The notes below the pieces were generated by a model. That model saw only the letters and a list, made by a program, of their open reading frames with translations, was not told where the DNA came from and ran no database searches. From assembly GCA_017562135.1 (NCBI GenBank), contig QEYB01001385.1, positions 248,001 to 312,000 of the forward strand: DNA of 64,000 bases, written 5' to 3'. This document shows positions 1 to 11,500 of the stretch, piece after piece. Each line of letters begins with the position of its first letter. The stretch's first letter is position 1. A program made the translations under genes and the position numbers. Source of the DNA: Dipylidium caninum. Taxonomy: Eukaryota > Platyhelminthes > Cestoda > Cyclophyllidea > Dipylidiidae.

Positions 1-2335
1 GCTTCACTTCAAACCTCCTCCTTTTTCGCAGCCACCAACAAACAAAAAAACTACCGTGTGTACTTTTTCATGTCAAATAAACTTTGCTTTTATCCGGGGA
101 GGAGTGGGGGAAGGAGTTGCACCATTTGCAGTAAAAGGTGTTGTTTTTTGACAAGTTTCATATTTCTACAAGGATAAGAAATCATTGTCGTGTTAAATGG
201 GGAAAGGTGTCTCAGCCAGTTGCCAACTGTCAGCGGGAGTGACAGCTGCCACGTTCACGCCTCGTCTTCGGCCGGGGGGCATTCTGTTTGACCTGATGAT
301 GCTGGGCGAACGTCCCTCCGCCTGTCCGCCCACCCCCCGCGCGACCGCCACCCACCGTGCGTGTGTGCAGCGGTTGCTACGGCTTTTACGAGATATAGAA
401 CTTGACCCTGGTGTCAATTCCTCATCAATTAGCGCGGTTTTTGCGCTCTGACCTTAAAATAGCCCGCAGGAAGATAATAAAAGTATGCATTGGATAACTT
501 AAAACATATCGCTTTAGCTATAACTGCGGAAAACTTCAATCCTTCGATGCACCCAATTGCAAATTCAGCGGAGTTATCAACTGGGGCGGGGGAAATAGGA
601 CAGGGAATTGGTAGCTGCTCATGGACATCTAAGACGGCGCATGAATTCAAAAGGTCTGCTCGCGGTGTGGGTATGGGCGGCAGGCGGTAAATGGACACCC
701 GTCAAGGAAGAACCCTGTTCTTTTTTTTCACTCCTGGTTTGTGTGAGGCATTCTGTCAGAGGCGTCTTTTTCCTGCCTCCCAGCAAAACATCTCAGTAGC
801 ACCTGGCGGCGTTGAGTCAATAGAATGACACTTGCAACCATTCCAGTGCGTGTGGCAGAGCGTCTCGAAAAGGTGATTAGCGCCTGTACAGGACGGTGTT
901 GTAGGCACAATGCTGCCCACGGAGCCACTTAGTCCTCTGTTTCATCACCTTGGCACCAGGGATTTGCTGTCTTTAACATGGCTTTGCGCTTAGGCTCCTG
1001 ACATTTACCCAAGTCATTACTTAAGGCAGCTTACTAAATCATCTTCGTCCTCGCTGTCTCAGGAGGCAGTCTGTAGCAGTTCCGACCACCCCACACACTC
1101 GAACTGTCATCGAACTTAACGTCGACATGGCATCGGAAGTTAAGGCACAGCGTCTACTACCACATCAACTTCAGCATTCAGCCTATGCTAGGCCGAATTT
1201 AGTTGATTCTCTCGCCAAACAGATATATTCTTTCATTCCGACTGAAGATGTCAGTATCCTCAAATGCCTATTTCATCAACCGCCCCAAGCGGTGGCACTT
1301 GAGGCACTTCTTCCAACTACCCCTCAATTGGAAGCTGCTCTTCCCTTCTTGGATTCTTTTTCGTGAACTTTCATCTCATAACTCGATGCATCACTCGCGA
1401 AACCAAATGACTGGACAACTGATTCTCATGTTTGACAGGCGAAAGAACGTGTCTATCCCTAGACATGAATGGAGTTTAATCATCAACAGCTCCTTCGGCG
1501 TCGTGATATCCACGTGACATTGGGGAGAGAGGACTTTCGATAGGTCTTCCTTCTTCTTTACAGTCGCCTAAATTTAAGACTGATAGAAGGCTCCCCAACC
1601 ACATTTGTGTCACGGAGTCACCCAAACCTCTTTCCCGAATCCTTTTGCTTAAGTAGGACGAAAATACTCTCCTTTCAAACATGAGTGAAAAGGCATTTCA
1701 GGCACTTCAGTGATATTCTTTGTGGAGGATAATTTTGTTCCAAACGTTCTGGAGGACAAAATGCGATCCGAGAAATTCACGAGTCTGTTACTTTTAGAGT
1801 TGGTTCCGCTTTGTCTATTGTCCTTCGGCTCTAATCCCTTTCGCAAACTGAATTCCAGTCTTGTGGATTCAGAACTGCTTACCTTAGAAGTATGTAAAGG
1901 GCTGCAACATTCCAGAGCTAGGCCATGTGGATGCTCGATGGAACACTCCTCGTAGTGTCATCCTCCACATTTTATACTTCCCTCTTTCACGGTTCATGTC
2001 TCTTCTTCGGAGGGCCCGTTAAACCCCCACAAAGAACTCCACTTAGCTACCTCATTTGAAGATTTGGAGGAAAAAAAAGTTGATTCTCGTGAAACAAGAG
2101 AGGTTACGCTAACTGGTAAGGGTAATTATTCCTTCCTACCCGAAACACACGAACTTTCGACACAAAAAATTGTAAATTCTGGCTTCTGCCGTCCGTAGTG
2201 AGTCCTCCTCTGTAAGTGACAGTTTCGTGAGGCGAGAATTCGGATGTCAGAGGTCGAACACGTCCAAGCCTCGATCGAAGACTTTGAAGAAGTTGCGCAA
2301 AACTTTGCAGTCGTCTTATCTTGTCACTCCTTCAG
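1..2335. other. non-coding; probable upstream intron of netrin
   Basis: No exon recognised. The netrin laminin N-terminal domain and first laminin-EGF repeat (LE1) should precede the exon at 2336. I searched this stretch by eye for the LE1 cysteine pattern and found none, so those exons probably lie before position 1. Short open frames here have no recognisable domain. Confidence 0.5.
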
Positions 2336-2524
2336 TCTGTCAGTGCAATAATCACACCAACACGTGCATGTTCGACATCAACCTCTACCGCAAGTCGGGT
2401 GGTCGTTCCGGCGGTGTCTGTCTCAGTTGTGCTCACAACACGGAAGGTGTCAACTGTCAGGAGTGCATCGCCGGTTTCACCCGACGTCCGGGACACCCCA
2501 TTTTCTCACACAGCGCCTGTCAAG
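2336..2524 (+). CDS. NTN1: netrin exon, LE2-type laminin-EGF copy A
   Basis: 189 nt, phase 1 at both ends. Acceptor follows a pyrimidine-rich CTTCAG; the donor is GTCACC, a weak match to consensus. The product begins [10 protein letters not shown] and carries the SGGVC and C-x2-C motifs of netrin LE2, with all eight cysteines. It is a tandem duplicate of the exon at 2664-2852: same length, about 26 of 62 residues identical. It joins in frame to either following exon. Confidence 0.85.
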
Positions 2525-5500
2525 GTCACCCGCAATGTTGTGATCGGCTGTTGTTGTGTCCTATTTCGGCCGTCTGACTCTCTGAATGCATGTCTTAAAT
2601 GTTGTGCTTTTTGTGTTCTCCTTACCACCCCTCTGCCCTGCGAAATCTACCAATTTGCCGCAGCCTGCGAGTGCAATCTTCACTCTAATTCGTGCACCTT
2701 TTCGCAACATCTCTACCTCCTCTCCAAGAAGGTGAGTGGAGGCGTCTGTGAGGACTGCCGGCATCACACTACGGGGGAGAAGTGTCACCAGTGCATGGAG
2801 GGATATTACCGCGACTGGACGAAACCCATCAGTCATCCCAGAGTTTGTCTAAGTAAGTGCGTCTTTCTCTCTTCCTCCTTTCCTGCCTGCCTGCCTGCCT
2901 GTCTTCCGTCCTTGTAATTGCATTAGTTGGGTCAGAAAAGTAGCCTGTTAATGTCCCCTTGGTTTAGCTTTTTCCTTGTGTCAACATTGCCGCAATTAGG
3001 ATTTGCACTGCCCTAACCATCGGTCCTCAGTAAGTCAAGGTTTCCGAGGCGACGAAAACGCCTTGAAACATCATTTGCCACCGGCACTGGTGCATCTTCT
3101 GTCTGCGAGATGGAAAGACTGATGAAGTTGGGATAAAGTTCCCCATCCTAAGTCAATCTTTATAGCTAAACATGGACAAGCATAGTAAAAACCATCGACT
3201 CATGATGGGGAGCAGAAGAGGTGGATGAACAAAAGTTCTCTCTAAGCAGAGGGTTTCGCTGATCACCGAACGAAAGAGGGAGAGCAAAAAGGTAGGTAGA
3301 CGACAGTTCTTTTCAACTGGCAATCTTTTCATCGTCTCAGCACTGCCACACTTGCCGAAGAATTTTTCGGCAATCTCGAAAACGCTAAAGCGAAATTACC
3401 TGACTCTGAGAAAAGCTCAAGGGGTTACATTTTGGCGAAGTCCCCCCAAATAAGCATTTTTAGACGAAGTTCAACACAGTTTCGAGGGCAATCCGAATCT
3501 GGATTAAGAGGCTCTTCCTATTCTGCCTTTATGGCCAAGTAGAAGACACGAGGGTAGACGCAAATTACCACCGTTTAGGGCGGAGCTGGTGGATCTGTAC
3601 TGGAGGCAGACAATGCGTCGTCTCACTTTTTACCATGGACTATTTTTCCCCGATGTTCAGGAGAACATGAATTTGGTAAAAGGGGACAGAGGTCAGCACT
3701 AATGGCAGGAATCCATGGCCCCGAACAACCATTCACTTGTCATTCCAAACACCTCCGCCATTACCTGTGTCATGACACTTAAAAGCGATCAAATTGATCA
3801 CCGTCATTTTTACTGTGACTTAATGAATCTCCCTCCTTTTTTCAGCCTTTCGCCTTCCACCAACCCAGACTTTTGAAGCAGCATGTTGTCTGTGTTGTGA
3901 TTAAATGTTGTTGACCTATTCTACGCCCTTAAATTAACCGCAACAATTTCTCCTTCCGCAGAATGTCAATGCCACCCAATAGGCTCAATAGGCAATCGAC
4001 CTTGTGACCGCAAGACCGGCCAGTGTCATTGCAAACCCGGCGTCACGGGTCAAACATGCAACCGCTGTCTTGATGGATATAAACAGACACGTTCAAAGAT
4101 CACGCCCGTGTGAAAGGTAAGAGAATCTCCCCATGAAAGAGGCCAGTACTGTCAGCAAAAATATACTACATTGGAAAAATTGGTCGAGTTTAAATTCGTC
4201 AGATATGTAGTCGACTTCCGAGGGTGTATTTGCTAATCACCTACCAAACTTTCTCGCTTTTTATGATTCGGAAAATACGAGAGAGAGGAGTTGGTGACAC
4301 CCTTTGACACAAACACACAATGGCCGTGTGTAGAGCGATGCATTACTTCGCACAGTCATCATCATCAGCAGCAGCATCAGCAGCAGGTCTGTCAGATTAA
4401 ATGACGAAGTCTGCACAACTCACCTATCAGGTTAGGCTCGGCTAAGACAAAATATCCAAACCATCCACACCTGAGAGCTTCTGTCCACGACTCCGAAGAG
4501 TTTGCCTTAAAATTGACTGATTTGGATGACATGAAGGAAGAAAACGTCAACACAATTCACAGGTCGGTGACCAAGTAGAAGTCGAGACTAGTTCCGCCAG
4601 CGGTGATTGTCACTAGAATTCACTGCACCTTGTCATTGGCGAGGAAGACTTCACTTACAAGCTACTGGTGTTGAGTGGAAGAGTAACTTTGAAAATTTCA
4701 CGGACGATTTTTCATTCAGCAGTGGGGAAAACTATTGACGTTGTGATTTGAGATGCTGCAAAAAGATATCAACTCACGGAAAAGCGCCTTTGGAGAAGTT
4801 CACTCAATACTGCGCAATTCACTTAATAGTCCTTCTGAGTAAATAAGGCGTTTTTCGACAGTCGACGATACTGTCGCTTATTTTTGGGGATTCGTCGAAT
4901 CATTCCTCTTAAAAACATACTCCAAACGTGAGCATTTTTTATACTCGTATGAGGAGCAAGTCTAAGTTCAAATAGGCTCTGAAGACGCATTTTGCCCAAA
5001 AAAAAACATATAGTGATTTAAAAATGTTAGGTTTCTTATTGGTAAATGACGAGGAAATACCTCCTCCCCCAATCTCACTTCATCTTGTTTTGACTCTCCT
5101 CTTCGCAGCCGTGGACGCTCTGATCTTTACGGGATCGGCAACTCGTTGTAAGTTTTTCTGTGAATGTGAACATGCGTTTGTGCCAGTGTGAATTTGTTTC
5201 TCCCCCTCCTTTCTGCCCCTCCCCTCTCTTTCTCCCGCCCCCCTCCGCATGCCTCGGTCTCGCCGCATCACCTCGTCTCGGTCCCCATCAAGGCAATTCT
5301 CTGTGGGCTCTGGTGGGGCCAGGGGACTTTGTCGTTTGCCGAAGGCCTGAGACCGGCTGCCATCGTACCCGAACTATCCCCCTGAGACGCGGCGTTCGAC
5401 CTTTTTTACTTGTAACGATGTGTTAAACGACAGACGCAAAAGATTGTTGTCCGAATTCAGTTGTCCATGCTCATTGCTCATTCGTAGCCACTTTTGCAGC

Positions 5501-8500
5501 TCTGCCAAGTACACATGACAGCATTGAGGCATCGAAACAGTGATGATTCACTGGTGGAGGGCTACAGTACGAATGACATGTGGGCAAAAGGGAATAACTC
5601 AGTGGCGGAGACTGAGGGAGACTGGAGAAGTGTAATTTATCTCATTTCAACATTGGTGTATCTATAAAAATCTTAACTGATTGGCACCATCGTCATTGTA
5701 TGTGAGATGAACTACTGACCGGCCGATTGTGCTCATTCAGCCTCCCTCAATCCCGAATTTCAGCCATCAACGTCCGAAGACTAGGTAAGGAACACTGCGA
5801 TGGCCAAAACTATGCTCACGTCGTATTTCCTCATTACCTGTGGTTAAGTAGCAATTAGTCTTGGTTACCTGTACGGATTTCCGCATCTCTTTACCAGCGG
5901 CCATGAGGTTTTCCGGTCTCCCGCAGCCTCCTGACCCCTGAACGGCCGGAGACATGTTCACCTGGCGAGACGCGGAGGACGTGGGGTGGTACACTCACGT
6001 CTCTGTTTAACACGACGTAGGAAAAATTTGCAGGCGATGTGATATTCCCAGCTGGAGACTAGTCGGAATGGAGGGCTGGCGTGAGACATCCTAATTCACG
6101 ACATTCGAAAATGTCATTCCACAGCATTTGGTAAAGAATCTTGGCAACCCTAACTCCTCCCCTTCCCTCGTTCTGTCGTCTTGAACTGTTTGCCTCTTCG
6201 CCTTCATTCTGGCCTATCAGACATTCCGAACTATGGTGATGAGGAGGATGATCAGTCCCTCGATGGAGTTATAATAATTAGTCTCCCATTCTCCGCTTCC
6301 CTTTTATCCCACTCAGTGTGACTAAGAGTCGAGCTGGTAAACGAGCCGTTAACCGACTGCCTTCTTGCCAGTCTGACTCGATTCGGTTGCGCTTTTTCCA
6401 CACAGCCTCAACAAAGCCAAGTAGTAGCAGAAGCAGCGACAGCAGAGCTTGAATTGGGCCAGTTAGCGGATATGAGAGCCCGGGTGAATAGAGCCCAAAG
6501 TTCACACAACTTTAGGGTTTCACCAATTCGCGTAGGCGAGGGAACACACACACACACATACACAAGGACACCCCCACATTCGAGCAACTCGTCAAGGCAG
6601 AACGAACTTTCTGTTGCTTCTGCCCACTCCTGGGTCGAGGATTCATTGGTACTGAGGTCCCGTGGGGGCGCAACACTTTAACACTGGGGACTCCCCAGGA
6701 TGTAACGAATTTTTTTAAATATTACAATGAGGTACTCAAGGATATTGGGTCGAGAGTTCTAACGATCTACATTACCTCTCTCGTGAAGACAATGAATTGG
6801 GTCCATTTCTTTTGTTTCAGTTAGTAGGACAGCAGTCACGTAGACTCTCTTTTTAAAAAGGGGAGAGAAAATCCCGTGAAAGTGGACCGTAGACAGTTTC
6901 AAGAAGACTAAAATCCTACTGCATATGTATTTTCCCATTCTCTCGTTTGATCAAATTCCACTCCTGCATTAGTTTTACCACGGAACTAGCGATGAAGTGC
7001 TTTTTCTCCCTTAATGTTTTATTCTTCAGGCTAGAAAAATCTCCAAGCTCGAATATTAACTAAGGTTGACTTCTTGGGATTTTCCAGCCTTTAAAATGGA
7101 ATCTTCGAGAGTTCTTTTATAGAATTCTCGGTTAGATGCGGATTGGAAGAGACCATAAGACCCACTTTTTCGACAAAAACTCACACCACCTGAAAGCACA
7201 CATTCACGTCTGCCTTCTACGAAGCTTCCTTTGGGATACCCTTTTAAAGTATCATGCATGGCATCAGAAAACTGTCAAACTGTCACTTTCCCTTTATTCC
7301 TCCCCATCACAAGGAATGGAATGAGAGGACGGCAAGAATTTCGTCGTTTAGATTGAAATGCGATAGACTATATAAACCGACATGCGGTAATTACGAGGCC
7401 TTCCAGCTCCGTCTGCTAGGCTATCATTGCCTTATGCCTGTCCACCGAGAAGAAGCCCTCTTTGAGAGGTGAATCGGAAATAACACTGATTGTCGGCTAA
7501 TTATCCTCTTCCTCTCTTACAGCATCTTCGCAAACGGCAATGGGGAAGCAGCGTGTGGAGGGTGAGTGGCTGCATTTTATTTTTCCCTCAATAACCCACT
7601 TAATTAATTGTCACAATATTGTGGGCAAAATTGTTTTACCCTATTTGCTCTAAACGCCTGGACAGCGATGAGTCACTACCGCCAGCATTTGCACATCATC
7701 CATCAACGGGGGTGTCAAATGGGGCGTAAATTAGAGACCTCGGGACCCCACCCCACCGCCCCCCGCCGCCCACCGCCCCCACCGCCCCACCGCCCCGCCG
7801 CCCCAAAACCTGCCCCACCCCCCACTCTTTTTCGCCGCCCTGACCGTTTCTGCCTCAAAAGAGCAAGCGACAGAGTCGCTATACCAGGGGGGTTTTGGCC
7901 ACCGTCAATTCTTTTGCCCAAATCACTCGGCTCCTCGTGGAAAGAGATGGAAAAGCCACATCATCTCTTTCCTCACGGCTTTTCTTGGCTCTTAGGGCCT
8001 AGGACACAATGCAACCAGCATAAGTTAGGAATTTTTTTGTAAATTAACAAGTCATTTTACAGTTAAAGGAGGTGGAATAGTCGTGAGACTTTCCAAAACA
8101 GCGGAATTCCCACTACGCAGTTACGGCTATTTCCTGTAACAACAAGAGCAGCAGCAATGATGGTAGCCTCATTAACAAGAAGGATCAAATTCCCAGATGG
8201 CTTCCACCCCCCTCATAACTCTGTCGTTGTCGCTGCCGCTGTTTGTTGGTCGTGTTAATACAACAGTCACTTTGCTCTAGTTAGGACAATAAATACCAAT
8301 GGGTGATTTGGCCACTGGAGTAACTAAACCACTGCACAAATACTCAAAATATGCGGAATTTTGACTTTATCGGCGGGTGTTCTTTCGTTAGTCTTCTGGT
8401 TAATATGCAAAATTTATCAAACGCCTGGATCTTAGGACAACTTTCGGGTTGAGTGGAAGAATCGCGACTCCAGCCAATCAAATTTGACCTGCGTTGAGAT

Positions 8501-11500
8501 TTGTGCAACAACTTCAAAAGGCCCATTTTGTCAGTGGTTCCGAATATGTTGAGTCTAGAACAACAGAATAAACCCTCTGACTAGGCAGAATTGAGGCTTA
8601 CAAGGCTGTACCGGGCGGCTTGGCTTGAAGGGGAAGACATAGGGAAGCCTCTAAAGAGGGAATTGCGTTGAACAGGCACTGGGTGTTGGCGCACTTTTAA
8701 ATAGCGCCTCCCCCCCCCGCAACAGGAGGACTAGTCTTCCTCACACTTCCTCCGTACTTGGCTGATTGAAGAAGAAGCTATTTGGGGATGGGCTGGAGGG
8801 CCTGGAAGGTGAGGCATCCCACGAGGATCACTCGAAAGAGGCCACTTTTGCTCAATCCATTCAACTCGGGAATGTCTACTTCCGACGCTAGGCACTCCAA
8901 AATGGCTGCATATGGGGACCTTTTCCCCCTCATTCTCGAAATGGAAATAGAGGTCCACATGGAATGCTCGACAGCATTCGAGTTACTGCCTATAAAAGCC
9001 CCTCTGCATCCGGGCAAGAGTGTGCAAGGTGCAGTATTTTAACCCTCCTTGCCTCGCACGATTCGCGTTGATGTTATGTGGAGACGAAAGAAAAAAAGTA
9101 TATTCTTTTTTTTCTACAAGAGATGAACTAAAATTCGGACTTGTCAACAAGCACATTCACTAGTTGTCTGGTCATTTCACTCTGGCTATCCTATATCAGA
9201 TGGGAAGGATAGAGAGAAAGAGAGAGAGAGCTTTCGAATACCTCTCGTCCGGAGACGCGCAGGGGAGAGCTTTTGACAAGACTTTGACACGAAGTGATCA
9301 TTACTCGAGAGTGAAATTTATGGCAGCATCTGCCCCAATTGCAACTGATGTGATAAAAAGTGTACAAAAGGAGGTCGTTGACACCACCATTACATTGTCG
9401 GTGATGAGAAGTGGTCGGCATTAAAGTGCGGCTCTTCCCTGCCCGGTCTGGCATGCCCCCCACCATTCCCCTCCACGTCTCGGACACCACAATGTCTCCC
9501 CTCTCTGCATCCACACCACAGAATGACACGTGTCAGTGCCACAAAAGGCTTCGGCCATTAGTCTCCACTTATGTGGCAAAAGACTAACTTGCGCTTTCCA
9601 CCTCGACGAAGTGGAAACGTCAAAGTGGTTTAGTGCCAATGCTGCTGCTGTCACGAACGCTCATTTGCATTATTTAAGGGAAATATCCTTTGTAAAAAGA
9701 TTAAATTATTTCTAAGGAGACAAACGTGAGACTGCATTGTATAAAAATTTTTACTACTCTCTTGAAAGAATATTCAAGTTAACGTGAGATAGTTAAAAAT
9801 TATGCCTTCACAGTGTCTATTTAAGAGGACTTGCCTATCTCACCGGAAGCATCGTGCCACTGTGAAGGTTGGGGGAAATAATGGAGCCCTCGAAGCAAAT
9901 GCTCCCACAACCTTATAGCCTTTCATAAATCACTCATCGGAGCCTGCGTTGGTGATGAAATTTTAGCCAACAATACCCGGGGTTGTTTGTGGTTGGGAGG
10001 CTGCGGTGGAGGAATTTCCCCTAACAATCTCTCCATCACCCTTCAATAACCGAGCCAATTGGCTGCTTCGGGAACGTCTTCAACGCCCCCCTCGGCCCGC
10101 CCACCCCCCTCGGGGGTGGAAAAACGGTTTTTTCGTGTGCCACTCGACAAAATCCGCCGAAAAAGAGCTGAAGTAGTGAAAAGCCATGCCTGCATTAGAG
10201 CACCTGTCTGTCCCCGCCTTTGGGGCGTCTTTAGACCTGACAGACCTTTACGCCTCCGACTTAAAAGGTCGTTCGGTAAGCTTGAACACAAAACACTCGA
10301 ATGGTCTCCTCTCTGCTCCAGAGAAGTGATTTATTCGGTAACGTACCTCTTAGTTGCACAATATTCTCCACTACCCATCTTTCCATAATTTCCGTATGCA
10401 CTTTTGCCACATTTCAACCTGAAGAATCAACGCGATTTTAGACAGGTGGGTAAATAAAGCTTCTCTTGAAAGGGTGCGTAAACACCACGTGAAATTTAAG
10501 GTCTCAATGGGTACACCGTTCAGTTGATCTGCCCAAAAGCACCTTTCTTTTGACCCAGAAAGGCCATCGTAGTTGCGTAGAGCAATCACAGAGCGCATCG
10601 TTGCTTCGCTGTAGCTAAGATGGGAGGGGAGCCTTGGGGTCTTTCAAAGGTGAGGTGATTTTATCCACGTAAACTGAACTTGAAAGGTGTCCACTCCCCG
10701 TGTAGATGATATTTCCTCTCTAGAGAACTCTTCCCATTCAGGCAATTCCAGTAGGAATCCATAAATGCTAGAAATGGCCAATATTTTCTTCTCTCTTCGG
10801 ATGTTCACTTCTCTGAGCCACAGTTGAATGTTTATTCACTTGACGAAAGAGCAGCACAACTCAAAGCTCCAATGCGAAGTCTTACAGGGCAGCAATTTCA
10901 CAGGAACTCTTCACCAACAAATTCTAGCTTGAAGACACCGTCTGCGTGAAGTGTCAACTAAAATGAAACATTCAACTAGCGGTGACATGAGAGGAAGCCC
11001 CGAAGAAGTTGAGACTGAGGAATCACTGTTGGGTGACTTGACTTTGGTCAGATGTTTGCCCAAATCCTCCCCCTTTTGTGGATGATAAATTTGGACTAAA
11101 GAAATCATCTCTGACTACTTCAATTTGGATGTGGCAGCATAGGTGCTAAATCTTCAGTTCTTCACCCGAGTGTCTCTTTTTTTATACCCAAATGCCATAT
11201 TTGTACCTCTGAATCCAAAGCAGCGGTCGCTATATGGACAATGAAATAAAAATAGAGAAGTCTGCGAAGCCCACCTTTCTCCGTCTGACCTTAAGACCGT
11301 TTGTCTATGACCGAGGACATATTGCAGTCACTTGGAAATCTGCCAGGAGTAAACAAACCGCCTGGTAGGGGGTTTACTGCTAGATTTCCGAAATACTGGG
11401 AAACTCTCGGTGTTCGAAATATTTGCGTGTCCTTTTGTCATTAGTGGAAGTCGAGAGCCAGGGAGGCAGATCCGCATGACTGCTGTGTGACTGGCGAATG

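Noticed and set aside
1127..1366. 79-codon open frame with ATG and Leu/Ala-rich product
   Set aside because: No match to laminin N-terminal or LE1 sequence and no convincing splice sites in a netrin-compatible phase.
7608..8042. 144-codon proline-rich open frame
   Set aside because: Created by the C-rich tract at 7745-7829; no domain and no splice context.
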